The notes under the pieces were generated by a model. The model saw only the letters and a list, made by a program, of their open reading frames with translations, did not search any database and was not told where the DNA came from. DNA of 35,370 nucleotides from an uncultured Lachnospiraceae bacterium (GTDB taxonomy: Bacteria > Bacillota > Clostridia > Lachnospirales > Lachnospiraceae). Shown in pieces: positions 25,409-34,244 of this stretch. Positions within the stretch are counted from its first letter, which is position 1. Each line of letters opens with the position of its first letter. The stretch is from NCBI GenBank assembly GCA_947178145.1, contig CAMWXE010000055.1, positions 1-35,370 of the forward strand. Reading direction: 5' to 3'. The translations under genes and the position numbers were made by a program.

Positions 25409-26866
25409 TTATTGTTCTGACATTTCTTTGATGGCTTTCCCACCCTCGTTCTGTGGAAACTGCTTATTAAGCTGTTTTCCCGTTTTTCCTCTAATCAGGG
25501 CATTTCTTGCGCTGTTTACTTTCTTATCTTCTTCAAAACCACAGGCTGGACATTGAAAACGCTCGCCTTCAACATGTCCTTTCTGTCCACAGGCGCTGCA
25601 TTCTGTACCAATCCCTTTTCCAATCACTTCTGTGATTTGGACTGCGTTGTTCTGACATTTCCACTGTATCCGTTCCGTCACAAAGCCTTTTCTCCACATT
25701 CTGAGGAAGTAGGTATTGCCTGTCCCCTTCATGGACATGCCCGGATTACGTGGGAGCTTTGCCATATATACTGCTTTGGGTTTTTCGCTTTCTAGCATTC
25801 TGTTAATCTCCATGTTTATATAATTCTTAAGGGCTGCGTCCATTTTCGCCTTATTTGCAGCATACTTTTTTGTATCACATACCTTTGCCCTTTCATTTTG
25901 GCGCATTTCTTTCAAAATATAATTAGAAATTTCATTCTGCATTTTGCCAAATTCGCTGCCATATACATTTCCTGCGCTTGTCGTAATCATGTTCCACAAG
26001 CCAAGTGAGATTCCGATTTCATTTGTATAATCTTCATGCTGCCTTATATTTACAAAAAGAGGTATGATTATTTCTATCGCTTTGTTTTGCGGATCCAATT
26101 TAATGTCAAGCATTCTGTCATAGGTATTTGTATCAGTTAATGGTATAAAGATTCTTTGTCTGTTTACCTTTGTGGCAAGAAATATTCCATGCCTTCCATC
26201 TGATTCTCCGTATCTGTAACCTTGCTTTTTGATAGTAAAATACAGTTCATTGTCTGTGTGCTGCCTTCGCAGTCTCTTCCTCGTCTGCCTGCATATATAT
26301 CTGTTAAGATTCTTAACGCGCTGCCCGCTTTCATCACCAAGTTCCGCAATAAGTTTTTCATACTTTGGCTGTATTTTTTCAGGCAGTGGCATTGATTTTT
26401 TGTTCAATATGTTCCAATAGCAAATGTCTGTTTTCAGCACGAAGCGGATATAATGCCTGTCCTTTGATGAAAATCGTTCATTTCTGCTGAGAGCATCATT
26501 TATTCCGTTTCTAACTTGTGCCCACATAATCTTGATATCTGCTAATGCCCTGCTCACAGATGCAGAAAAGTATACACTGGGAAGACCTATTTCTTCCCTG
26601 AATCTGGCGGCTCTGACTTCAGCATCAACCTCATAACCCGAATATACTTTTACAAGACTTTTGATGTTCCCATACTTTTGGTATATGTAGTTTCTGGTCA
26701 CCATGCACCCATGTCCTATTTCCATGAGCACATCCATGTTTTCACTGCTGATTTTTCCTTTACTGTACTGATGTACGGCCTTGCATATCTTTCCACCGCC
26801 CTGTGACCGCCCATCATCACCACTGTACTGCGGTGCACTTTCTGTTTTTGTGTTTTCCGCAGACAT
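25409..26866 (-). CDS. TnpB-family protein with all RuvC catalytic residues replaced (TldR-like)
   Basis: The protein has 485 residues from the ATG at 26866, with GGAGG 8 bases upstream; the frame continues to a GTG at 26884 without a suitable site. The C-terminal third has the TnpB layout, but the catalytic acids are gone. The first RuvC motif reads NEIGISLGLWNMI, with Ser287 in place of the usual Asp of GIDLG. The second reads KAVYMAKLPRN, with Ala369 where Glu is expected. The third reads FEEDKKVNSARNAL, with Lys449 where Asp precedes xNAA. The zinc finger (Cys423, 426, 439, 442) is intact, and no stop interrupts the frame. Such nuclease-dead TnpB proteins can act as RNA-guided repressors (TldR). 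Its neighbour is a serine recombinase, separated by a candidate invertible promoter. Confidence 0.82.
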   Translation of the reverse strand: MSAENTKTESAPQYSGDDGRSQGGGKICKAVHQYSKGKISSENMDVLMEIGHGCMVTRNYIYQKYGNIKSLVKVYSGYEVDAEVRAARFREEIGLPSVYFSASVSRALADIKIMWAQVRNGINDALSRNERFSSKDRHYIRFVLKTDICYWNILNKKSMPLPEKIQPKYEKLIAELGDESGQRVKNLNRYICRQTRKRLRRQHTDNELYFTIKKQGYRYGESDGRHGIFLATKVNRQRIFIPLTDTNTYDRMLDIKLDPQNKAIEIIIPLFVNIRQHEDYTNEIGISLGLWNMITTSAGNVYGSEFGKMQNEISNYILKEMRQNERAKVCDTKKYAANKAKMDAALKNYINMEINRMLESEKPKAVYMAKLPRNPGMSMKGTGNTYFLRMWRKGFVTERIQWKCQNNAVQITEVIGKGIGTECSACGQKGHVEGERFQCPACGFEEDKKVNSARNALIRGKTGKQLNKQFPQNEGGKAIKEMSEQ

Positions 26867-26895
26867 AGGCTTTGCCTCCATCACTTAAATCAGAA

Positions 26896-26923
26896 ATTGT
26901 CAAAAAGTGTACTTTTTGACAAT
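26896..26923. repeat. Palindromic recombination-like site 1 (centre GT)
   Basis: Two perfect 13-base arms (ATTGTCAAAAAGT and its complement) surround a central GT at 26909-26910. A two-base non-palindromic centre between inverted arms is the form of serine recombinase crossover sites. It lies about 30 bases upstream of the TnpB-like start codon. The inner 18 bases are identical, on the opposite strand, to those of the site at 27071. Confidence 0.65.
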
Positions 26924-27028
26924 CTCCTCATTGGGCTGAATCATAACCTGTTGAAAGCTCTATTTACGAAAAAGCAACAAAATATTCTGACTTATTGGTG
27001 GAAAAACTCGGAAATCTGCAAAAAGTAC

Positions 27029-27057
27029 TTGCAAGTTGCCGTTTTTTTATGTATAAT
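27029..27057 (+). promoter_or_regulatory. Sigma-A-type promoter inside the segment between the two palindromes, facing away from TnpB
   Basis: TTGCAA at 27029-27034 and a perfect TATAAT at 27052-27057 are separated by exactly 17 bases, on the plus strand. Transcription would begin near 27064 and run into site 2 and antisense to the recombinase gene; the site 2 palindrome followed by TTTTA could stop it. No comparable promoter is visible on the minus strand of this segment for the TnpB gene. If the segment were inverted, the -10 box would fall near 26939-26944 facing the TnpB gene with a leader of about 65 bases. Confidence 0.55.
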
Positions 27058-27070
27058 TTTTTTGTTGTTA

Positions 27071-27738
<668 letters not shown>

Positions 27739-27817
27739 TTATGATATAAGATTCTTTTTCTGTATGAAAAAGATAATCCATTATAAAAAGGCTATCATTC
27801 TTTTCCATTGAAAACAA

Positions 27818-27858
27818 AAAGCAGCAAACTGTTTTTATAAAAACAAATTTGCTGCTTT
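27818..27858 (-). terminator. Probable rho-independent terminator
   Basis: AAAGCAGCAAA pairs with TTTGCTGCTTT, with an inner TGTTTTTA/TAAAAACA pairing, giving a long hairpin. On the minus strand it is followed by TTTTTGTTTTC. It would end transcription arriving from the MFS operon before the recombinase gene. Confidence 0.6.
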
Positions 27859-27864
27859 ACTCTC

Positions 27865-27900
27865 TACCAGAAACAGATTTTTATTTTATCGTTTCTGGTA
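27865..27900. repeat. Inverted repeat, 10-base arms
   Basis: TACCAGAAAC and GTTTCTGGTA are separated by a 16-base AT-rich loop. Neither strand has a following T-run, so a terminator role is not supported. It is the middle one of three closely spaced inverted repeats and could mark an element end. Confidence 0.45.
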
Positions 27901-27911
27901 TAACTGACAAT

Positions 27912-27952
27912 CAAAAAAGAAAGAACCACCTCACTAAAAGTCAGTTCTTTCT
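27912..27952 (-). terminator. Probable rho-independent terminator
   Basis: On the minus strand AGAAAGAAC and GTTCTTTCT form a 9-base-pair stem with a 17-base loop, followed directly by TTTTTTG. With the hairpin at 27818 it insulates the MFS operon from the TnpB/recombinase element. Confidence 0.55.
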
Positions 27953-27953
27953 C

Positions 27954-28130
27954 TTATCTTATCCATTGTTCAAGCGTCGATTTTGCCCATAAGCAGATAT
28001 CTACCCCTTCTGGAGCTGGAACATAGTCATCTGGCAAATCGCCGTCATCCATGTCTTCACTGCCGTCTGTGTACTGCTGGAATAAATGAAGTTCACCCGC
28101 ATCCGGCCACCATTCAGCTCCATTACCATA
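27954..28130 (-). pseudogene. Possible decayed reading frame without start codon
   Basis: A 58-codon open stretch on the minus strand follows an in-frame TGA and has no start codon at its 5' end. It encodes an acidic peptide (AEWWPDAGELHLFQQYTDG, then DDYVPAPEGVDICLWAK) with protein-like composition ending LEQWIR. It lies in the 493-base gap between the MFS gene and the recombinase gene, which otherwise holds the three hairpins. I do not recognise the family. It may be a remnant of a gene interrupted by the element. Confidence 0.35.
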
Positions 28131-28204
28131 TCAGCCTTTTTAAGGAAAGCACTTTGTAACCACGCAGCAGCGTCTGCCTGAAATTTGAACAGAAAAAGGG
28201 AGTT

Positions 28205-31123
28205 TCAACCTCCCTTTGCTCCTCGCTCTTTCCTGTCAGAAACAGTTTCTATCCCCGCTATCAGCACAAACACCACGGCCAGTCCCAGCGTGATTCCAAT
28301 CATGACATAAAGTCCCTGTCTCACACCGAGCAGCAGGACAGATCCAAAGATAAACGAGCCTGCGGACTGTGCGCCATTCTCAAAAAGGCTGTATACGCCG
28401 ATCGCCCTGTCGTAACCGTAGTCCTCCACTTCCTTCAAATCCGTAAAGTAGCTTGTCTGCATCGGCAGCGCGAAACTGTCTGCAATTCCCAGCAAAATCA
28501 GCGACAGCAGAAGCACCCATATATTCTGATACGTTCCGACCATAAAAAACGCCGCTGCATATATTAAGACGCCGATACCCATCGCATACTGCTTCTTGAA
28601 ATGCTTCTCCATCACATTTGTGAGCAGTGTGCTGAAGCTGATCACACAGATACCATTCAGCAGATAGGAATAACCGATATAACTCTCCTGCAGACCATAG
28701 CTTTCCCCCAGGATCGGATACATATAGTTCAGATAGTAACCGCACGCAATCACAGGAAACACGATCATCAGCAGAAACGTCCATATCCGTTTCCGCGTCA
28801 GGAAATAAATGAGACTCTTTTTCGGCCCTGAAATCTCATGTTCCTCGCTTTTCAGGCTGTCTCTTCTAAAATGGCGCCACACCAGCGCCACAATGACAAC
28901 ACTGAAAATTCCCGTCATCAGGAAGATGTGCATCGCGTCCAAAACACCAACCATAAAACCGCCAAACACCACGCCGCAGTTTACCCCATTCAGCGCCGCT
29001 GCACTATAATCTGCAAATCCGATATCCTTTTGTTCATCCTCCTTCTGCGCGATGGCGGTATTGATTATCAGCAGCACTACTCCCCACCCGATACCGATCA
29101 CGATATTGCTCAAAATCAACATCCAGATCGTCGGCGCGAGACGGATAAAAAAGCCAGCCGCAATCAAAAGACTACAGCATACTGCCGACCGTCTGACGCC
29201 CATCCGCCTGACCACATTTGCACCGAGAAGCGACATCACCGCCCCCGCGACCACCTCGGCCGAGATTGGAATCGCCGCGATGATTTCTTTTGGAATGCCG
29301 TTTATCCCTTTTGCAAGCGTCATAGAATATATCGGCAGAAAGCTCGTAGATATATTTGTGACAAAGAAAATCAAAAATACACACAGACGCAGTACATTGT
29401 TTGGAACCAGGCTGGCATTTTTGTCCTCGCGCATACGCGGATGGACAAAGGACAGGAGCTCGATACTCACCAGAATGATAACTACTGTCAACGCAGCAAC
29501 ATGCAATAGAAGGTCAAAGAGGATTTCGTAAATCTCTTCATAAATTACATCTGTGTCCGTTCCTACCTCAATCAGGCCGACAACACTGCCGTCCTCGCCA
29601 AAGACCGGATTCAGGGTAAACAGATAGTTTCCCTCGCTCGAGTAGGAGGATGTATAGACTTTCCCCTCTCCGGTTGTCATGATTTCCTGTTCGTCAGAAC
29701 CTTCATAATCCCATCCATAGGGATAAATTACCCCTGTATCCTCCTGAATACAGTAGACTGCCGTTATCACATCATCCAGTACCATATAAATCGTACAGTA
29801 CAAGTCGTTGATCCATTCATCTTCCGTAATAAAATGCTTTCTCACGACCATTCTGATCTGATCATACGCTTCGCTGTCAAAATCAGAAGGCGTTTTGAGT
29901 GTCCGCATGGCATCCGTCGGAAGCGCTGAAGCGGTAAGGCCCGATGCCACCTGCGCCCTTGCGAGTGTTGCTTCCAGAACTCTGTCAATGTATCTGGGAA
30001 TCACCACAAGCGTAACCATGCCTGCCACTAAAATTGTGCCTGTTGTTATCACAAGCGCGAAACGGGCATACTGGGAAGCCTTTTTCACAAAATAGTATAT
30101 AGCTGATAATAAATAACATCCTATACAGGCCGCCACCAGTACGCATCCAAAAAGTTCCCAATTCTGTGCCGCCAGCATTGCTTCCGAATACGCCGCCGTT
30201 TCAATACAACGGACCTGGGCATCCTTATAGATATGCAGTTTATTCTCCGAGACTGCGGTCAGCCCATGTGTGGCATCAATAAAATAACAGATGTCACGTT
30301 CAAGAAACGGCATGCTCTCTTCCCACTCCCGAATGTCCACGCGCCCCTGCCTGCCCAGAATAAAGCATTCCCTTGTACCGATATCCGTCACATAAACAGT
30401 TCCACTCCTGTCGACACTGATATCTCTCGGCACACTTTTTTCCACATGAGACGCATCATAGCAAATACGCTGCCCGCCATCTGCCATATCGATGCTGACA
30501 ATGATACCATTATACTGCACGACATACAACTGCCCATTTCTTGCGTCGATCGCCGCCGACGCAAGACGCTCCTGTGCACCCTCGTAGGCATACGTGCCGA
30601 TTACCTCCCCTGTCAGCGCTCTCACCACAATGGAATTTTCCAGCTTTTGCGCGATGACAGCCCGGTCGTCCATAAGATAAATCCCCATAATACTGCAGGA
30701 TAACCGCGGCTGCTCATATGTGCAGAGCAGATAGGTCTCAAGATACTGTCCCTCCTGCGAGCACGTGATGACCATCTCCTGATCAATGTGATTTGCATCA
30801 CTCTTCGTATTCCCGAGAAGATAGATCGTTCCATCATTCCCGGCAATCACTTTGCTAAATTGCCGCACGCCATAAGCGCTGCTGTATCTCTGAAATTCGA
30901 TCACATCCTCACCGGAAACAAAGCTGAACCGCTCCCCGGACTGATCGAGTACCAGCCTGCGTCCGCCGGCATCCATGGAAGCATATACCACAGCTTCAAA
31001 GGCACAATCCGCAACGCCCCAACTGCCAAACCACATGCGATGTTCCCATGCAATGAAAATTCCTGCCACGGTCGTTATCACAAGCAATATGCCAAGCGCC
31101 CGTTTTCGCATCCTTTTTTTCAT
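28205..31123 (-). CDS. MFS transporter fused to extracytoplasmic propeller-like and sensor domains
   Basis: The protein has 972 residues, more than twice a normal MFS protein. A membrane segment at about 10-26 is followed by an extracytoplasmic region (about 45-310) with strand repeats such as GNDGTIYLLGN, ARNGQLYVVQYNG and DRSGTVYVTDIG, resembling NHL/SMP-30-type propeller blades. Two membrane segments (about 326-346 and 355-375) precede a second extracytoplasmic domain (about 380-535) with GVIYPYGWDYEG, NYLFTLNPVFGEDGSVVGLI and VGTDTDVIYEEI, which looks Cache-like. After another membrane segment, about 575-960 is a complete MFS domain including RRMGVRRSAV. It may be a ligand-gated transporter or a transporter-derived receptor. 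GGAGG lies 10 bases from the ATG, within the end of the upstream gene. Confidence 0.7.
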   Translation of the reverse strand: MKKRMRKRALGILLVITTVAGIFIAWEHRMWFGSWGVADCAFEAVVYASMDAGGRRLVLDQSGERFSFVSGEDVIEFQRYSSAYGVRQFSKVIAGNDGTIYLLGNTKSDANHIDQEMVITCSQEGQYLETYLLCTYEQPRLSCSIMGIYLMDDRAVIAQKLENSIVVRALTGEVIGTYAYEGAQERLASAAIDARNGQLYVVQYNGIIVSIDMADGGQRICYDASHVEKSVPRDISVDRSGTVYVTDIGTRECFILGRQGRVDIREWEESMPFLERDICYFIDATHGLTAVSENKLHIYKDAQVRCIETAAYSEAMLAAQNWELFGCVLVAACIGCYLLSAIYYFVKKASQYARFALVITTGTILVAGMVTLVVIPRYIDRVLEATLARAQVASGLTASALPTDAMRTLKTPSDFDSEAYDQIRMVVRKHFITEDEWINDLYCTIYMVLDDVITAVYCIQEDTGVIYPYGWDYEGSDEQEIMTTGEGKVYTSSYSSEGNYLFTLNPVFGEDGSVVGLIEVGTDTDVIYEEIYEILFDLLLHVAALTVVIILVSIELLSFVHPRMREDKNASLVPNNVLRLCVFLIFFVTNISTSFLPIYSMTLAKGINGIPKEIIAAIPISAEVVAGAVMSLLGANVVRRMGVRRSAVCCSLLIAAGFFIRLAPTIWMLILSNIVIGIGWGVVLLIINTAIAQKEDEQKDIGFADYSAAALNGVNCGVVFGGFMVGVLDAMHIFLMTGIFSVVIVALVWRHFRRDSLKSEEHEISGPKKSLIYFLTRKRIWTFLLMIVFPVIACGYYLNYMYPILGESYGLQESYIGYSYLLNGICVISFSTLLTNVMEKHFKKQYAMGIGVLIYAAAFFMVGTYQNIWVLLLSLILLGIADSFALPMQTSYFTDLKEVEDYGYDRAIGVYSLFENGAQSAGSFIFGSVLLLGVRQGLYVMIGITLGLAVVFVLIAGIETVSDRKERGAKGG

Positions 31124-31129
31124 GATTTG

Positions 31130-32071
31130 CTATGCCTCCTTCTTTTTCTCCATCAGTGTATACCGCGGAATAAGCTCATATTGGCACAGTCTTTGTTTGT
31201 AATATCTCAACCCTTCTATGTTCATATCCTCCGTGTAATTGACCTTGTCTGCACTGCCTGCAAAGCGATCGATACACTCCCTGTGGATAAATTCATTAAT
31301 TCCGCGGACGCCGCGCTTTGTCTTCTTAAACAAAAAAATAATCTGCCCGTTTTCCTGGGAGACAATGCAGTATCCCACCATCTGCCCCATGGAAAAGACA
31401 GCAATTCCCGTTGCACCGCTCTGCTCAATTTCTGATATAATGCACGCAGCTGTATCCTTCTGACAGCCATAGCCACATTCGTCACAGCAATGCAGGCAGC
31501 ACCAGCTCTGACTGATAAGCGCTCTGCAGGACTCAAGATGACGCGGCTTTAGCACTTCCGTGACAGGCTCAAACTTGCGGACAAAATAGTTGTAGTTGTA
31601 CCGCGTCTCCTGAGTGTCGAGCGCTCTCTTAAAATCCTCCAGCGCATAGACATAATCGCTGTCCCCGTCGTCATATTGCGTCCAAAATGCTACAGGCAGT
31701 GCCTTTTTATAATACGGAAGCATCTGTCCGCTGACATCTGTCACCACATACCGGATTCCGAACTGTCTTGTCTTTTCAAGCTGCCACGCAAGCGCACTGC
31801 CCATTTCCGTACTCCTGTAATCGCCCATGATTGGCAGCCAGCCGATTCTCCCATGACAGGTATCGCATGCAGCCGCCTGCAGAAACCCTTCCGCCTCCAT
31901 ATAGTAAACAGGAACCGCCCGCCGCCATGCCATCAGGCTTGCAAAACTCATCGTTGACGCATATCCCGGTTCCATCTGTGACAGATACCGCCGGAACAAA
32001 TGGGCGGAATCCGCCTGCAGCCTGTGAAATCCATAGTTTTCCCAATCAATTTGCCGTACTGTGTCCATCAT
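31130..32071 (-). CDS. DUF2156 (phosphatidylglycerol lysyltransferase C-terminal domain-like) protein
   Basis: The protein has 313 residues. It has the double-GNAT layout of DUF2156 proteins: YASTMSFASLMAWRR near the start, DYVYALEDFKRAL then YNYNYFVRKFEP in the middle, and NYTEDMNIEGLRYYKQRLCQ with ELIPRYTL near the end, the last being the typical closing block. The family is related to the catalytic domain of lipid II/phosphatidylglycerol aminoacyl transferases; the substrate of stand-alone members is generally unknown. A cysteine-rich patch at about 190-204 (CCLHCCDECGYGC) is unusual and could bind metal. It follows the cyclase-like gene by 27 bases, and its end contains the ribosome binding site of the MFS gene. 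Confidence 0.75.
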   Translation of the reverse strand: MMDTVRQIDWENYGFHRLQADSAHLFRRYLSQMEPGYASTMSFASLMAWRRAVPVYYMEAEGFLQAAACDTCHGRIGWLPIMGDYRSTEMGSALAWQLEKTRQFGIRYVVTDVSGQMLPYYKKALPVAFWTQYDDGDSDYVYALEDFKRALDTQETRYNYNYFVRKFEPVTEVLKPRHLESCRALISQSWCCLHCCDECGYGCQKDTAACIISEIEQSGATGIAVFSMGQMVGYCIVSQENGQIIFLFKKTKRGVRGINEFIHRECIDRFAGSADKVNYTEDMNIEGLRYYKQRLCQYELIPRYTLMEKKKEA

Positions 32072-32098
32072 CTTCTTCCTCTGTTCATATCGATATCC

Positions 32099-33805
32099 TC
32101 ACTCATATTTTTCTATAAAAATATCTGCTGCATCCATGTTGTCAGACTGATAATAGCTGTTGCACAGGTAAAGATATTCTCTTGCTGCCGCATCATGAAC
32201 AGACTGCTTTAGCACTGCCACAAACTGCGCGCGTGCCTCCCCAAACTTCCGTGCGCAAAACAGGCTTACGCCTCTCTCAAACGTTTCCTTTGTCCGATTT
32301 TTGTCCCGTTTGCGCTGCTCGTCATCCCCGTCATACACCTCATATAATTTCTCGAGTCTCTGCTGAAACGTATCATAGACAAAGCCAAGCGTCCTGCTGT
32401 GATAATTCTCCTCAAAGTCTGGAATATGCCCTGCAAGCGTCGATGTGACTAAAATTGCCGCACCATATTTTTTGCACATTTTCTGTAAAAAATCTGCCAT
32501 ATTGGTCTTTCTCGCTATGGACACGATCGCCCTGCGGCTCTCATGTCCGACCGCGCCAATCATCACCCTTCCATAAGCCAGGCCAAAGCCAAGCTGAATA
32601 TCCTGTCCGTCTTGTCCCATATGGCTTCTTACATGATTGCTCGCCGTAATTGCAGACTGCAGCAGATTATCCGACACGGTTCTATAGAAAGCGGTAAAGC
32701 TTGCCTCCCTGAAATTTTCTATAATGCCTCCCTGCTCCATGACTGCCGGAATCGTCTGATCGCAGATTTCGTTCATAAAATTAAACATTTGTTCTGCATC
32801 CATCTGTCTGCTGAGCTCATCAAAATTCAGAATGCCGTACGACATCATCGCAAGTTCCTGCTTTGTATTGTCGCCGAGCTGTACCTTTGTGACCAAATCA
32901 CGGTTCAAGAGTGTAAACAGCTCCGATGGGAGATACTTGTAGTACGCGTTGTTGATCTCCTCAATCTCCTTCAGATGCCGCCCGATTCCTACATTGACAC
33001 GATTGAACACACGCTTGATCTCGCTGATCTCATCATGACCGGACACATCCATCATATTGCCAAAAATATTGTTCTCCATCTCCTCCGCATGCTTTGCCAA
33101 CATCTTGAGTGGCCTGATGACAGACAGATTCATGATAACAAAAATCACAAAAACGCATCCTGCACTGAGTACTGCAATCGTCTGCAGCATTTCCCTGGAG
33201 ATATTCTCCAGGGACTGAATCATATCTGACACAAGAACATCGACGCCGACAAATGCAATCGCCTCATTATCCCTGTTCAAAACGGGAACATAGACGGAGG
33301 CAAGGGTTTGGTACTCATTTCCCTGCAGAGTGCTTGTTGTCTCCGCCTGGGTGCATGGCTTCTTTGTCCTGAGAACCTCCTTTGCCCTGTCAAAATTCTC
33401 AGACAGGTCAACCGATGCTCCAAGCTCCTCCTCGCTGTCTCCGATCTGGCGAATCTGCTCCTCTGTCAGCTTTGCATCAAAGATATAGACGCCCTCCTGT
33501 TCGTTGTATGGATACATAACATAGAGATAATAGGTATCTGTCTGCAACTTGATGTTGTCGATTCTCTCCTTCATCTCCCAGTATGCTTCGTCAGGTTCCA
33601 GCGTTATCGCATACTCCTCGATTTTGTCCGGATCGATCACACTTGCGGTAAGCTTTGCGATACTGACTGCATCCTGATAAGCCTGTTCCTGTATCATCAC
33701 ACCAGAAATATCTTCCATTTCCCGATAGATTCCATAGGCAATACAAACCCCAAACAGCAGAAAAATCAGTATAAACTTGAACTGCAATCCAAATCGTATC
33801 TTCAT
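32099..33805 (-). CDS. Membrane Cache-HAMP protein with degenerate class III cyclase domain and TPR-like tail
   Basis: The protein has 568 residues. Membrane segments at about 9-28 and 207-229 enclose an extracytoplasmic Cache-type sensor (with VYVPVLNRDNEAIAFVGVDV). HAMP follows (about 229-282), then YYKYLPSELFTLLNR, the helical motif that precedes many bacterial cyclase domains, and a class III cyclase-like domain (about 315-460). The metal-binding aspartates are lost: the first motif reads MMSYGILNFDEL (Gly324 where Asp is expected), the second FREASFTAF (Glu in place of the Asp of GDA), and the transition-state Arg position in TNMADFL is not Arg. It is therefore probably a sensor or regulator, not an active cyclase. 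Residues about 505-565 resemble a TPR pair. AAGGAGG lies just upstream of the start. Confidence 0.75.
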   Translation of the reverse strand: MKIRFGLQFKFILIFLLFGVCIAYGIYREMEDISGVMIQEQAYQDAVSIAKLTASVIDPDKIEEYAITLEPDEAYWEMKERIDNIKLQTDTYYLYVMYPYNEQEGVYIFDAKLTEEQIRQIGDSEEELGASVDLSENFDRAKEVLRTKKPCTQAETTSTLQGNEYQTLASVYVPVLNRDNEAIAFVGVDVLVSDMIQSLENISREMLQTIAVLSAGCVFVIFVIMNLSVIRPLKMLAKHAEEMENNIFGNMMDVSGHDEISEIKRVFNRVNVGIGRHLKEIEEINNAYYKYLPSELFTLLNRDLVTKVQLGDNTKQELAMMSYGILNFDELSRQMDAEQMFNFMNEICDQTIPAVMEQGGIIENFREASFTAFYRTVSDNLLQSAITASNHVRSHMGQDGQDIQLGFGLAYGRVMIGAVGHESRRAIVSIARKTNMADFLQKMCKKYGAAILVTSTLAGHIPDFEENYHSRTLGFVYDTFQQRLEKLYEVYDGDDEQRKRDKNRTKETFERGVSLFCARKFGEARAQFVAVLKQSVHDAAAREYLYLCNSYYQSDNMDAADIFIEKYE

Positions 33806-33855
33806 GTATCCTCCTTAGAAATGGTGATGCATCCATTCCAGAAAACTATTCAAAA

Positions 33856-34242
33856 TCATGGTATCTGTATGTTCATGACACCTGGATTTGTAATCTGTAT
33901 CACCCCGCCCCAGTTGCACATCAGCTTCGACGAATGATTCAACGCCGGTTTGTTCGCTATGAGCACTTTCGGACAGCCAGGCGTCCACGGCGCACTTGTC
34001 ACTGGTATGCAGGGCATTGGCGTCAGTACGCCGAGCGCCGCCGCAGTCGCCGCTGCCACCTGTGGATTGGCAGGACTGCTGCACATTCCAAATGGCATGA
34101 TATTCTTCAATGGAACATTGTCCATAATTGTCGCAATCGGCATTGTTGTCATCACTTTATTTTCCGGTGCCACCATCAAAGCGGACGGTGCCACGCCAAA
34201 GGAACAGGCACACATCGCCCCTCCACAGACTGCAAATCCCAT
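33856..34242 (-). CDS. DUF4280 PAAR-like protein
   Basis: The protein has 128 residues from the ATG at 34242, with GGAGG 7 bases upstream; an ATG at 34248 overlaps the MORN gene stop (ATGA) but is too close to that site. It reads FAVCGGAMCACSFGVAPSAL, then NIMPFGMCSSPANPQVAAAT, TPMPCIPVTSAPWTPG and LMCNWGGVIQITNPG, which covers the DUF4280 family from end to end with its conserved cysteines. DUF4280 is a PAAR-like fold found at the tip of contractile injection systems and linked with secreted effectors. Its partner here is probably the MORN-repeat protein encoded just upstream in the same operon. Confidence 0.85.
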   Translation of the reverse strand: MGFAVCGGAMCACSFGVAPSALMVAPENKVMTTMPIATIMDNVPLKNIMPFGMCSSPANPQVAAATAAALGVLTPMPCIPVTSAPWTPGCPKVLIANKPALNHSSKLMCNWGGVIQITNPGVMNIQIP

Positions 34243-34244
34243 CT

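Noticed and set aside
28838..29509. Long plus-strand frames (up to 223 codons) opposite the MFS and cyclase-like genes
   Set aside because: They are antisense shadows of well-supported minus-strand genes with membrane or domain structure, and show no coherent protein features.
32543..33229. 228-codon plus-strand frame opposite the cyclase-like gene
   Set aside because: It is antisense to a gene with clear Cache, HAMP and cyclase-like domains; its length reflects codon composition.
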